In this document: positions 6,915 through 13,692 of the stretch, in pieces
Layout: the number at the start of each line of letters is the position of its first letter
How positions within the stretch are numbered: the first letter of the stretch is position 1
Assembly: GCA_003157445.1 (NCBI GenBank)
Contig: PMJN01000037.1
Location: forward strand, 1-19,394
Direction of reading: 5' to 3'
DNA from: Micrococcales bacterium
GTDB taxonomy: Bacteria > Actinomycetota > Actinomycetes > Actinomycetales > Dermatophilaceae
Length of the DNA: 19,394 bases
Translations under genes and position numbers: made by a program
The notes under the pieces: generated by a model
The model's input: the letters and a program-made list of their open reading frames with translations, nothing else
Database searches by the model: none
Told to the model about the DNA's origin: nothing

Positions 6915-8168
6915 TCAGCAGCGCCCCGCTCCCATGTCGAATAGCCGCTCCAGCACGGCGGGTGCGCTGCGCAGCCCGTCGTGCTCGTGCTCGTTGGTGA
7001 CCCAGGCACGCGCGTTGCCGACCCGCTCGATGGTCTGCAGCTGCAGCTCGGAGTCGACATAGAGGTCGTCGTAGTAGACGGCCGCACACAAAGGGACCTC
7101 GTTGCGCGCCAGGCGGTCCAGATCGTAGAGCGGCGGCCAGTCGTCCTTGGCTGCGAGCAGATCGGCCGCCTCCGCAAACGGCCGCAAGGAGCGGACCTCA
7201 CGGAACATCCAGGAGGACATCATCTCGGCGGTCAACAGGACCGGCCGCGCGTCCGCGGCGAACTCGGGCAGCCGCTCGTACTCGCGCTGGGCTGCCCAGC
7301 CGGTCGCCGCATCGGCAGCGTATGCGTACTCCTGCAGCGGGTAGAGGACGTTGTCGACGAACCCGGTCGTGGTCTGCACGTCGTACAGGAACCGGGGGTG
7401 CAGCTCAGCGCCGGCCCAGGCGTCGTCGAGAAGCCAATGGATGGTCTCGAAGCCGTAGCTCATGCCGAACACCGCGCCGAGGGTGCGTAGCCGATGTGGG
7501 GTCAGCACGTCACCATCCGGCAGGAGAACCTCGTGCTCGCCGAGGTAATCGACGAGCCGTGCGATCGCATCCTCGTCCTTCGGATAGCGCGCGTAGTACT
7601 CGCGGGTGCGGTTCGCGGCTCGTGAGAACGTCCGGGCGTAAACGTCCTCGGCAGTCGCGGTGAGGCCGGGGATGCCGCCGGCGACGTAGCAATGCTCCAG
7701 ACCCTGCGGCGCCATAGACAGGTAGGTGAGTGTCACGAACCCGCCATAACTCTGGCCGAGGGTGTCCCACCGCCGGTCACCGATCATGGTGCGGCGCAGA
7801 ATCTCGGCGTCGGCGACGATCGCATCGGCTCGGAACAGGCTCAGATAGTCAGCCACATCCAGTGCGGAGCGGTCACGGGTGACCGCCGCCGTGATCGGCG
7901 TGCTGCGCCCGGTACCCCGCTGGTCGAGCAGCACGACCCGATGGGTGCGCAATGCGACGTCGATCCAGGCCGAACGGTCCAGCGGCCTCGGCGACCTCCC
8001 GCCCGGGCCACCCTGCAGGAATAGCAGGCACGGCAGGTCGTCATCCTGCTTGCCGGGATCGACGAGCTCACGCGCGAAGACGTCAATCGTGGCGCCGTCA
8101 GGTGCACTGTGGTCAAGAGGGACAGTTATGACGTGCTCGCGCGCTACATAGCCTGGTAACCGGATCAT
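6915..8168 (-). CDS. S33-family alpha/beta hydrolase, prolyl aminopeptidase-like
   Basis: 417 aa, the usual length of the long (type 2) prolyl aminopeptidase family that removes N-terminal proline from peptides. The oxyanion-hole motif is LQGGPGG (51-57), followed by VLLDQRGTGRSTPI (79-92). The nucleophile elbow is LGQSYGG (137-143, Ser140). The acid is probably Asp367 or Asp368 in VYYDDLYVD and the base His396 in NEHEHDGLR. The cap-domain signature GGIPGL...YARTFSRAANRTREYYARYP and the C-terminal ARNEVPLCAAVYYDD fit the family well. No signal peptide, so cytoplasmic. The ATG at 8168 gives the N-terminus MIRLPGYVAREHVITVPLDH expected for the family; the longer frame to 8210 adds an atypical tail. 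No strong Shine-Dalgarno was seen. A large stem-loop lies 55 nt upstream. Confidence 0.9.
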   Translation of the reverse strand: MIRLPGYVAREHVITVPLDHSAPDGATIDVFARELVDPGKQDDDLPCLLFLQGGPGGRSPRPLDRSAWIDVALRTHRVVLLDQRGTGRSTPITAAVTRDRSALDVADYLSLFRADAIVADAEILRRTMIGDRRWDTLGQSYGGFVTLTYLSMAPQGLEHCYVAGGIPGLTATAEDVYARTFSRAANRTREYYARYPKDEDAIARLVDYLGEHEVLLPDGDVLTPHRLRTLGAVFGMSYGFETIHWLLDDAWAGAELHPRFLYDVQTTTGFVDNVLYPLQEYAYAADAATGWAAQREYERLPEFAADARPVLLTAEMMSSWMFREVRSLRPFAEAADLLAAKDDWPPLYDLDRLARNEVPLCAAVYYDDLYVDSELQLQTIERVGNARAWVTNEHEHDGLRSAPAVLERLFDMGAGRC

Positions 8169-8222
8169 GTCTCTGATCGTGCACCATCGAGCAACCACCC
8201 AACCCGGCACCCACGTCGCGTC

Positions 8223-8270
8223 AGTGCCCGGCCCTCGCGCTGTCGCCCATCCAGGGCGATGCCGGGCACT
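8223..8270. other. Strong two-stem hairpin upstream of S33 hydrolase gene
   Basis: Outer 10-bp stem AGTGCCCGGC (8223-8232) with GCCGGGCACT (8261-8270). The inner stem TCGCCC (8243-8248) pairs with GGGCGA (8254-8259) around an ATCCA loop. It lies 55 nt upstream of the S33 hydrolase start and 150 nt after the VOC gene stop, both on the minus strand. It could be a terminator for the VOC transcript or a 5'-UTR structure; on the minus strand no T-run follows. Confidence 0.45.
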
Positions 8271-8351
8271 AGATCTTGTTTCGTGTCAGTTGCGGATCGG
8301 CTTACGGTGACTTGGCATGCCCGTGGCTGCGTCAGTGGATGGTTGCGCCTT

Positions 8352-8418
8352 CTGAATGGCGGTGAGCAGCCACATCTTCGTCCAGGACATTCTTCCGGAC
8401 AGAATCGCGGCCATTCAG
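8352..8418 (-). other. Inverted repeat after VOC gene
   Basis: Nine-base arms CTGAATGGC (8352-8360) and GCCATTCAG (8410-8418) are separated by 49 nt. The right arm abuts the VOC gene stop. The spacer holds a weaker ATTCT/AGAAT pairing. It may form part of a termination region with the hairpin at 8223-8270. No T-tract was seen, so the role is uncertain. Confidence 0.3.
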
Positions 8419-8419
8419 C

Positions 8420-8851
8420 TCAATCGAGACAGAACTCGTTGCCCTCGACGTCCTGCATCACGAGGCACGACTCGTTCTCGTCATCGGCAAGCAGGAGCCG
8501 CACGCGTACCGCGCCTAGCGGGAGCAGTCGGGTGCATTCAGCCTCGAGTGCGCCCAGACGCTCGTCGCCCACGAGCCCGGTGCCGACTCGTACGTCGAGA
8601 TGCAGCCTGTTCTTGACTACCTTGCCTTCGGGGACGCGCTGGAAAAACAGTCGGGGGACGGCACCCGAGGGATCCATGCCGGCGCACCATGAGCCTTGAT
8701 CCTCGGGCGCTTGTGAGCGATCAAAGTCGTCCCATGTATCGAACCCCTCTGGTGTGGGGATGACGTACCCCAACACCTCGCACCAGAAGCGAGCGACGCG
8801 AACGGGTTCTGCGCAGTCGAAGGTGACTTGGACCTGCTTGACCGATGCCAT
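8420..8851 (-). CDS. VOC (glyoxalase/bleomycin-resistance) superfamily protein
   Basis: 143 aa, one VOC unit with two beta-alpha-beta-beta-beta modules. Module one contains VQVTFDCAEPVRVARFWCEV (7-26) followed by LGYV, the usual start of these folds. Module two starts with NRLHLDVRV (81-89), whose HLD is a typical metal-site or structural position, and ends with MQDVEGNEFCLD (132-143), where the Glu of EGNEF is the second usual metal ligand. This is the common uncharacterised actinobacterial glyoxalase-like group; substrate unknown. The start is the ATG at 8851, with a GTG two codons upstream at 8857. It is transcribed divergently from gntR with 276 nt between, so the two might share control, though the VOC protein is not obviously linked to transport. 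Confidence 0.85.
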   Translation of the reverse strand: MASVKQVQVTFDCAEPVRVARFWCEVLGYVIPTPEGFDTWDDFDRSQAPEDQGSWCAGMDPSGAVPRLFFQRVPEGKVVKNRLHLDVRVGTGLVGDERLGALEAECTRLLPLGAVRVRLLLADDENESCLVMQDVEGNEFCLD

Positions 8852-8927
8852 CGGCACACTTTAGAGGAAGCGACCCGTAGCCAGCGACCACATATCGGCC
8901 ATGACGGACCGTGCCGTGCGCATGACA

Positions 8928-8955
8928 GTGGTCGTCCCGTCAGCGGAACGACCAC
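8928..8955. promoter_or_regulatory. 28-nt inverted repeat upstream of VOC gene
   Basis: Arms GTGGTCGTCCCG (8928-8939) and CGGAACGACCAC (8944-8955) pair with a single mismatch around a TCAG loop. It lies 77 nt upstream of the VOC start and 172 nt upstream of gntR, within the divergent gap. Size and placement suit an operator for a dimeric repressor or an RNA hairpin. Confidence 0.35.
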
Positions 8956-9005
8956 CGGTGATCAGTGGCTGCCCTCGGTGGACGGATCTGTGGTGTTCGC
9001 AAGCG

Positions 9006-9078
9006 GATCGGTGACCGGGACGATATGGCGCGCGTGAACAGCGGCATGTTCGCCTCAGATTCTGGCGTGTTGTGCGCG
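9006..9078. repeat. Bipartite palindromic element, degenerate copy 3
   Basis: GATCGGTGACCGG (9006-9018) matches the left half of the copy 2 palindrome exactly, but the right half has decayed to GACGATATGG. Further on are GGCATG (9042-9047) and TTGTGCGCG (9070-9078), both also present in copy 1. The parts are about 30 nt further apart than in copies 1 and 2. It lies in the gap between the VOC gene and gntR. Confidence 0.4.
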
Positions 9079-9092
9079 ATGAATAAAGTGAC

Positions 9093-9115
9093 TTGTTCTA
9101 GTGCAACTAGAGCAA
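9093..9115. promoter_or_regulatory. Probable GntR operator (autoregulatory site)
   Basis: Inverted repeat TTGTTCTAGT (9093-9102) facing ACTAGAGCAA (9106-9115), arms matching at 9 of 10 positions around a 3-nt centre. It ends 12 nt before the gntR ATG, so a bound dimer would cover the promoter or the ribosome binding site region. Operators with CTAGT half-sites just upstream of the regulator gene are typical of YtrA-type GntR repressors. An AGGA (9117-9120) sits between it and the ATG. Confidence 0.6.
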
Positions 9116-9127
9116 TAGGATGGGGCC

Positions 9128-9484
9128 ATGCTCCTTCGTTTGGACCCGCGAGATGACGCTCCGCTGTTCGTTCAGCTCGCGAATACCCTTCGCATTGCTG
9201 TGGTGCGCGGCGACGCAGGCCCGGGCGAACGGCTCCCGCCAGCTCGCGAGTTGGCGGCATCCCTGGACATCAACGTGCACACGGTGCTGCACGCCTACCA
9301 GGAGCTGCGGGACGAGGGGCTGGTCGAGCTACGCCGTGGACGTGGCGCCACGGTCGCTGCCGCCGCATCCCAGGACTTCGCAGTCCTACGGACAGCGTTG
9401 GAGGCCGTCGCCACCGAAGCGACCCGGCTGGGGCTCTCTGCCGCAGTCGTGACCGCACTGCTCAAAGAAGAAGGACTGAAATAA
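9128..9484 (+). CDS. YtrA-type GntR transcriptional regulator
   Basis: 118 aa, typical of the YtrA subfamily, which keeps a GntR winged helix-turn-helix but has only a short helical dimerisation tail. The motif runs DDAPLFVQLANTLRIAVVRG (9-28), then GERLPPARELAASLDINVHT (33-52), where PPARELA is the positioning helix and DINVHTVLHAYQEL the recognition helix, and the wing LVELRRGRGATVA (65-77). The last 35 residues are a helical tail with no ligand-binding domain. Members repress operons for ABC exporters and are relieved by cell-envelope stress or antibiotics. It is the first gene of a six-gene plus-strand operon. An AGGA lies 7 nt upstream of the ATG and an inverted repeat covers the likely promoter. 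Confidence 0.92.
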   Translation: MLLRLDPRDDAPLFVQLANTLRIAVVRGDAGPGERLPPARELAASLDINVHTVLHAYQELRDEGLVELRRGRGATVAAAASQDFAVLRTALEAVATEATRLGLSAAVVTALLKEEGLK

Positions 9485-9528
9485 CCGCCCCTGTACGTGT
9501 TTCCCGTGGCCGAATCATCGCCCTGTCC

Positions 9529-10455
9529 GTGGGTGCCCCCGTGCTGCTCTTGGCAGGAGCGGGGACCCTGGTGCTGTCGTGGTCGGCCCGGCTGCCGAAG
9601 CCGGTGGCGAGTCACTGGGGACTGCATGGCGTCAACGGGACCTCTTCGCTGGCAGCACTCCTCGGAGGCTGGCTCGTCATCGGGACCCTGCTGACAGCCC
9701 TTCTTGGTGGGATTGCCCTCTTCGGAGGTCAACCTGCGTTCACCCGCCGGATGGCGGCGGCGGCGAGCACCGGGTTGGCGGCGTTCCTTAGCGGAATGCT
9801 CGTCGTGACGGCATGGATTCAGCTGGACGTCACGAACGCCTACCTCGCCCGGGACTTCCCGCTCGGAGCGATCGGCGTCGTCGTTCTGCTCAGCCTCCTG
9901 CTAGGCGCCGGGGCAGCGGCCTTGATGCCCACAGACCCGGTGAGCGCCGATCCGCAGCCGGTGCCGGCGGATGCTTCCCGCACCCCTCTGCGCGCTGACG
10001 AGCGCGTCATCTGGACAGCAACGGTCCGTATAAGCGGCATCGACGAAGTCACCGCGGTGGCGACCGCGCTTGTCGTGGTCGGAGTAGTTCTTAGCGGCCA
10101 GCCGGCGTTCCTTGGCTTCCTCCTGATCCCGGTCCAGTTCATCGTGTTCGGACGCTGGCGGGTGACGGTCGACCGCACCGGTTTGTGGGCGCGCAGCCTG
10201 TTGGGTGCTCCCCGCACCGGAGTCGCGCTCGACCAAGTGGTGCGAGCCGACGTCGTGCCGCTGCATCCCCTGCGCGAGTTCGGTGGCTGGGGGATCCGCT
10301 CAGACCTGAAAGGCCGTCACGGGCTCGTGCTGCGCGCCGGAGACGCGATTGCTGTGCAGCGTGCAGGCGGTGGAGTATTTGTGGCCACCGTGGATGGCGC
10401 AGATGACGCCGTTGCTCTGCTCAATGGTTTGGCCGACCGGGCGCGTGCCACGTGA
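9529..10455 (+). CDS. DUF1648-domain membrane protein with C-terminal PH-like domain
   Basis: 308 aa from a GTG. The N-terminal DUF1648 signature is LPKPVASHWGLHGVNG: a proline-rich loop, then HWG and a G-x-NG turn. Hydrophobic segments follow TM1 (PVLLLAGAGTLVLSW): 43-63, about 70-95, 103-126, and a pair within 164-205. The tail GRWRVTVDRTGLWARSLLG to the end resembles a beta-rich PH-like domain. DUF1648 proteins are regularly encoded next to YtrA-type regulators and ABC exporters. The start is uncertain: the frame is open back into gntR and reads RGRIIALSVGAPVLLLAG, so the first helix may begin earlier, but there is no ATG and no clear ribosome binding site. The gap to gntR is 44 nt. Its last codons overlap the next start (GTGA). 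Confidence 0.82.
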   Translation: MGAPVLLLAGAGTLVLSWSARLPKPVASHWGLHGVNGTSSLAALLGGWLVIGTLLTALLGGIALFGGQPAFTRRMAAAASTGLAAFLSGMLVVTAWIQLDVTNAYLARDFPLGAIGVVVLLSLLLGAGAAALMPTDPVSADPQPVPADASRTPLRADERVIWTATVRISGIDEVTAVATALVVVGVVLSGQPAFLGFLLIPVQFIVFGRWRVTVDRTGLWARSLLGAPRTGVALDQVVRADVVPLHPLREFGGWGIRSDLKGRHGLVLRAGDAIAVQRAGGGVFVATVDGADDAVALLNGLADRARAT

Positions 10456-10631
10456 GCGAGGATACGGCGATGAGCGAGGCCTCTGAGCTGGTCCTGGTGC
10501 CGATTGTGGTGCGAACGGCCACCAACATGCTGGCCGTTCGCTACTTGAAGCGATCGATCGCCTTGACGGAACTGGTATTGCTCGGCTGGGGAATCGTCGT
10601 GCTCACCGCGGGCATCGCCGCCCTGGGGTGA
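10452..10631 (+). CDS. 59-aa small membrane protein within the gntR operon
   Basis: Starts at a GTG overlapping the DUF1648 stop (GTGA); an in-frame ATG at 10470 would give 53 aa. It reads MSEDTAMSEASELVLVPIVV, RTATNMLAVRYLKRSIALTE and LVLLGWGIVVLTAGIAALG. The C-terminal 20 residues form a clear transmembrane helix, and residues 12-29 form an amphipathic or second hydrophobic segment; VRYLKRS between them is positively charged. Codon use matches its neighbours. No family was recognised. Its position suggests a small accessory subunit of the transporter or of the DUF1648 protein. Confidence 0.6.
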   Translation: MSEDTAMSEASELVLVPIVVRTATNMLAVRYLKRSIALTELVLLGWGIVVLTAGIAALG

Positions 10632-10702
10632 CTTCATGGGCCGCCGCGCCCCGAACCGCGGCGCGATCTCTTCAACCGCTTCGAACAAAAGGAAGTCTTC
10701 CT

Positions 10703-11044
10703 ATGAGCTCCAACCTTCCCATGAGCTCCAACCTGTCCACGCTTCCAGCCGGGGCCCTGGCCGCACTGGCCTTGGTGGCAATACTCACCCTCGACGTGAT
10801 CGCCTTGCTCGATCTGTACCGCAGGCCAACCAGTCAGGTGGTCTTGGCCAACAAGTGGATCTGGGTCGCGATCATCCTGCTGACAAGCAGCTTCTTCAGC
10901 CTGGGAGCGATCATCTACCTGGTGGCCGGCCGCAGACCAGCCGTCCTCACTGACGATGCGGCACCTTCGCAGTCAACATCGGTCCGCACCGAGAACGTCG
11001 CCGATGCACTGTACGGGCCGCGCGACGGCGCGGACCGACGATGA
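10703..11044 (+). CDS. PLDc_N-domain small membrane protein
   Basis: 113 aa. Two helices (about 16-37 and 52-75) enclose the phospholipase D nuclease N-terminal (PLDc_N) signature: LDLYRRPTSQVVLANKWIWV (36-55), then LGAIIYLVAGRRP (67-79). This domain forms a helical hairpin in many short actinobacterial and firmicute proteins that lack any phospholipase domain, as here. The last 35 residues are polar and probably cytoplasmic. The start was chosen at the ATG at 10703, with GGAAG 7 nt upstream; the frame is open to 10628 but lacks a good start. A second in-frame ATG lies at residue 7 because MSSNLP is nearly repeated. Its stop overlaps the ATPase start (ATGA). It may be an accessory component of the ABC transporter. 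Confidence 0.8.
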   Translation: MSSNLPMSSNLSTLPAGALAALALVAILTLDVIALLDLYRRPTSQVVLANKWIWVAIILLTSSFFSLGAIIYLVAGRRPAVLTDDAAPSQSTSVRTENVADALYGPRDGADRR

Positions 11045-11970
11045 GTGCAGCGATCCGGACCACCGCTCTGACCAAGGTCTACGGCCAGAAACATGCCCTG
11101 GATTCGGTTGACCTTGTTGTCGAGGAGGGCTCGGTCTTCGGGTTCCTCGGCCCCAACGGAGCAGGCAAGACAACCACCTTGCACATCCTGACCGGCCTGG
11201 CGCGTCCCACCAGCGGCTCCGCGAAGATACTCGGCCAGGACGTCGCATCGGCCGGCAACGCGGTCCGCGCGCAGATCGGCTTCCTGCCCGATGTGCCCGG
11301 CTTCTACGAATGGATGAAGGCCGAGGAGTTCCTTCGCTTCGCCGGAAACCTCTTCGGGATCGCTCGCCCAGTACTGAACGAGCGAGTCGAGATGCTGCTA
11401 GACCTGGCGGGGCTGGGCGATGTGGACACGAAGCTCGGCGGGTACTCCCGCGGCATGAAGCAACGTCTCGGCGTGGCTCAGGCCCTCATCAACGCGCCCA
11501 GGCTGCTGCTGCTGGACGAACCAACGAGCGCGCTGGACCCGATGGGCCGCAAGGACGTTCTCGACATGCTCACCTCATTGGGCGGACGCACCACGGTGTT
11601 CTTCTCCACGCACATCCTGGCCGACGTCGAACGGGTCTGCGACACCGTGGCGATCCTCGACCATGGTCGCGTGGTCGCACAGGGGCCCATCGACGAGCTC
11701 AAAGCCCGCTACGGACAGCAGAAAGTCGTAGTCGAGGTCACCGGTGGCGCCGACGAGCTCGCCGAACAGGTCCGGCGTCAGAGCTGGGCGGCCGCCGTCT
11801 CCCGCGGGCACAACGGCGGGATCGAGGTCACCGTGACGGACGTGGGCGCCGCGCAACAGCAGATACCGGCCATGATCGCCGCCCGACAACTGGGACTGTC
11901 CAGGATGGAAGCAGGCGAGATGGGGCTCGAAGAAGTCTTCGTCGAGCTGGTCGCAGGCGTGCAGCCGTGA
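11041..11970 (+). CDS. ABC transporter ATP-binding protein
   Basis: 309 aa, one ABC ATPase domain plus an 80-90 residue C-terminal extension. Walker A is GPNGAGKT (37-44), the signature YSRGMKQRL (135-143), Walker B LLLLDEP (155-161), the D-loop SALD and the H-loop His191 in STHIL. The Q-loop position reads IGFLPD, as in other CcmA/DrrA-like exporter ATPases where the Gln is often replaced. The C-terminal part (KVVVEVTGGADELAEQVRRQ, and EEVFVELV near the end) is the DrrA-type domain. It hydrolyses ATP to drive the ABC-2 permease encoded next. The start overlaps the upstream stop (ATGA) and the stop overlaps the permease start (GTGA), which indicates coupled translation and stoichiometric synthesis. 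Confidence 0.95.
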   Translation: MSAAIRTTALTKVYGQKHALDSVDLVVEEGSVFGFLGPNGAGKTTTLHILTGLARPTSGSAKILGQDVASAGNAVRAQIGFLPDVPGFYEWMKAEEFLRFAGNLFGIARPVLNERVEMLLDLAGLGDVDTKLGGYSRGMKQRLGVAQALINAPRLLLLDEPTSALDPMGRKDVLDMLTSLGGRTTVFFSTHILADVERVCDTVAILDHGRVVAQGPIDELKARYGQQKVVVEVTGGADELAEQVRRQSWAAAVSRGHNGGIEVTVTDVGAAQQQIPAMIAARQLGLSRMEAGEMGLEEVFVELVAGVQP

Positions 11971-12728
11971 GCGGCTTCGCGGCCTTCGCCGGCAAGGAAG
12001 CCAAAGAGATCCTGCGCACCTGGCGCATCTGGGTACTTCCGGGCATCCTGCTGTTCTTCGCGCTGACCGGACCGGTCACCGCCAAGCTCACTCCACAGCT
12101 TCTGGGCGCTATGGGCGGCGACCAGTTCAAAGGGATGGTGTTACCGACGCCGACCCATCACAATGCCTACGCCACATGGATCAAGGACCTTTCGGGGATC
12201 GCTCTGTTCGCGCTGATCGTCGTCTACGGGGGCATCATCTCGGCCGAACGCAAGAGCGGGACAGCGGTTCTGGTGCTCACCAAGCCGGTCTCGCGCACCG
12301 CGTTCGTCATCGCCAAAGCGGTCGTTCACTCGGCGTTCCTCGCCGTCCTGGTGGTTGCCGGAACGCTGGTCACGTGGGGGGTTACGGCAGCGATTTTCGC
12401 TCAGGCGCCGGGATCTGCGCTGTGGTCCTCTTCGCTTGTGTGGCTGGTGTTCGGCGTCCTGTTCATCGCCTTGATGACACTCCTCTCGGTGCTCATCGGC
12501 TCGGCTGCGGGAGCGGCGGGCGTTGGGCTTGGTGCCTACGCGCTGGTGTCGATTGCGGCGATCTGGAAGCCCCCGGGAACGTACTCACCGGCGGCTCTCA
12601 CCACGGTGCCCAACTCACTGTTGGCCGGAAAAGACGTCGCGGTCCTGTGGCCCGCGCTGACATCGCTCCTGCTCGCGGCCGTGCTCTTCTCACTTGCCGC
12701 AAGCGCGTTCCGCCGCAGCGAGCTGTAG
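11967..12728 (+). CDS. ABC-2 type transporter permease
   Basis: 253 aa integral membrane protein. An amphipathic N-terminal helix, FAAFAGKEAKEILRTWRIWV, precedes TM1 (about 21-35), as usual in ABC-2/NatB-like permeases. Then come an external loop (36-75) and helices near 77-92, 118-140, 155-180, 185-200 and 228-247, six in all. The block SAERKSGTAVLVLTKPVSRT (92-111) is the typical ABC-2 coupling segment after TM2. It probably exports a hydrophobic compound, a peptide or an antibiotic; the cargo cannot be read. The GTG start overlaps the ATPase stop (GTGA). It is the last clearly recognised gene of the gntR operon. Confidence 0.92.
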   Translation: MSGFAAFAGKEAKEILRTWRIWVLPGILLFFALTGPVTAKLTPQLLGAMGGDQFKGMVLPTPTHHNAYATWIKDLSGIALFALIVVYGGIISAERKSGTAVLVLTKPVSRTAFVIAKAVVHSAFLAVLVVAGTLVTWGVTAAIFAQAPGSALWSSSLVWLVFGVLFIALMTLLSVLIGSAAGAAGVGLGAYALVSIAAIWKPPGTYSPAALTTVPNSLLAGKDVAVLWPALTSLLLAAVLFSLAASAFRRSEL

Positions 12729-12757
12729 CCGGGTTGGTGCACGGAAAGGAACCGCTG

Positions 12758-12823
12758 ATGAACCAAAGCCATCTCGTGGCTTCCAACGCCATGACGGGCG
12801 GGGGCTCCTCACACACCCAGTGA
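12758..12823 (+). CDS. Candidate 21-aa microprotein after the ABC operon
   Basis: A 22-codon ORF (starting MNQSHLVASN, ending GGGSSHTQ) 29 nt after the permease stop. AAAGGA (12745-12750) lies 7 nt before the ATG, one of the better ribosome binding sites in the window. The product is polar, with no Cys and no helix-forming hydrophobic run, so it is neither a membrane peptide nor a lanthipeptide precursor. It may be a real microprotein or the start of an operon gene whose remainder was lost. Its 3' end overlaps the end of the convergent GNAT gene. Confidence 0.35.
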   Translation: MNQSHLVASNAMTGGGSSHTQ

Positions 12824-13336
12824 GATCGAATGACCTGAACGACGCCCGAGCCCGCAGGAGGAACGGTCTCCGCGCGTGCCCGTACGCGGATCGGCGAATT
12901 CAGGCGGTCGGCCTGCGTCGGTGAAGCCGTGTCGTCCGTATAGCTGGATCGCTGGCGTGTTGTCTGTCTTGACGGACAGCACGACGGATACGTCCCCGAA
13001 CTCGGCGTGCGCCCAGCCCACGACACAGTCAAGCGCAGCGTCGCCGACCCCATGACCGCGAGCAAACGGAACGACCCACAACGAGATCATTTCGACTGCG
13101 CCCTCGCGATCTGGCGCAGTGGCACTGACCATCCCCGCCGGCTGGTCCTCCAAGGTCAGCAGGACATTGAGCTCGACCGTGTTGAGACGTCCACGCCACC
13201 TCTGCTCGGCGTCCCCGAGTCCAGTCCACTCCGCCAACGCGGAACCGAACGCACCAGGAGAATCCGCCAGTGCAGCGAGACGGAGGCTTCGCCAGACCTG
13301 CCAATCGTTCGGCGACAGCATCATCTGTTGGATCAC
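12809..13336 (-). CDS. GNAT-family N-acetyltransferase
   Basis: 175 aa. The N-terminus LSPNDWQVWRSLRLAALADS, the strand pair VLLTLEDQPAGMVSATA, then ISLWVVPFARGHGVGDAALD (the acetyl-CoA loop is RGHGVG) and VVLSVKTDNTPAIQLYGRHG followed by FTDAG define a complete GNAT fold. KTDN-x-x-A-I-x-LY is the classic RimI/RimJ-like segment. The last 30 residues (from PRTGTRGDRSSCGLG onward) are Arg/Ser/Gly-rich and unlike the family, and they run over the end of the 21-codon ORF on the other strand; a small lesion may have replaced the native stop. The start is a GTG with AGG 5 nt upstream; ATGs at 13324 and 13321 are alternatives. Substrate unknown. Confidence 0.85.
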   Translation of the reverse strand: MIQQMMLSPNDWQVWRSLRLAALADSPGAFGSALAEWTGLGDAEQRWRGRLNTVELNVLLTLEDQPAGMVSATAPDREGAVEMISLWVVPFARGHGVGDAALDCVVGWAHAEFGDVSVVLSVKTDNTPAIQLYGRHGFTDAGRPPEFADPRTGTRGDRSSCGLGRRSGHSISLGV

Positions 13337-13692
13337 GCGCCTAGTTTGCCAACTCGGCGAGAACGGTACGCACGATTACCGGATCTCGGTGAGCGGACGG
13401 GCCAGACTCCCCCTTGCGCGACGGGATCCTCCTGTCCCGGTCAACGCCGGTCAGCGGCACTCCGAGGCCGCCGCCGCAAGGGATCGATGTACGGAATCTT
13501 GCCGGGCCAGCGGCGGCAGGCCCCGAGGTTGAGTCTTTCCGTTCGTCCCGGTCTCGCCCTGTTCGGTGAGGGATGGCGGGGCCCACCATCCCAATCACCT
13601 CGATTCGAGTTGTCGGCGCCTCACTGCGCTCGTGGATCGAGGCTCACGCGGAGTCATTTTCGGTCTGTCGCAAGGGCTCCCTCAGCTGCACC
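13337..13692. other. Intergenic region with an imperfect palindrome
   Basis: The 356 nt between the GNAT gene and the end of the giant membrane protein gene contain no supported gene. An 85-codon minus-strand frame (13341-13598) is Arg/Gly/Pro-rich with only about 70 percent GC3 and no recognisable fold. Positions 13571-13591 form a 21-nt near-palindrome (GGATGG...CCATCC) about 100 nt after the giant gene, a weak terminator candidate. Confidence 0.35.

Noticed and set aside
6981..7490. A 169-codon plus-strand frame.
   Set aside because: It is the antisense shadow of the S33 hydrolase gene.
13341..13598. An 85-codon minus-strand frame between the GNAT and giant protein genes.
   Set aside because: GC3 is only about 70 percent, it has no domain and it has no ribosome binding site.
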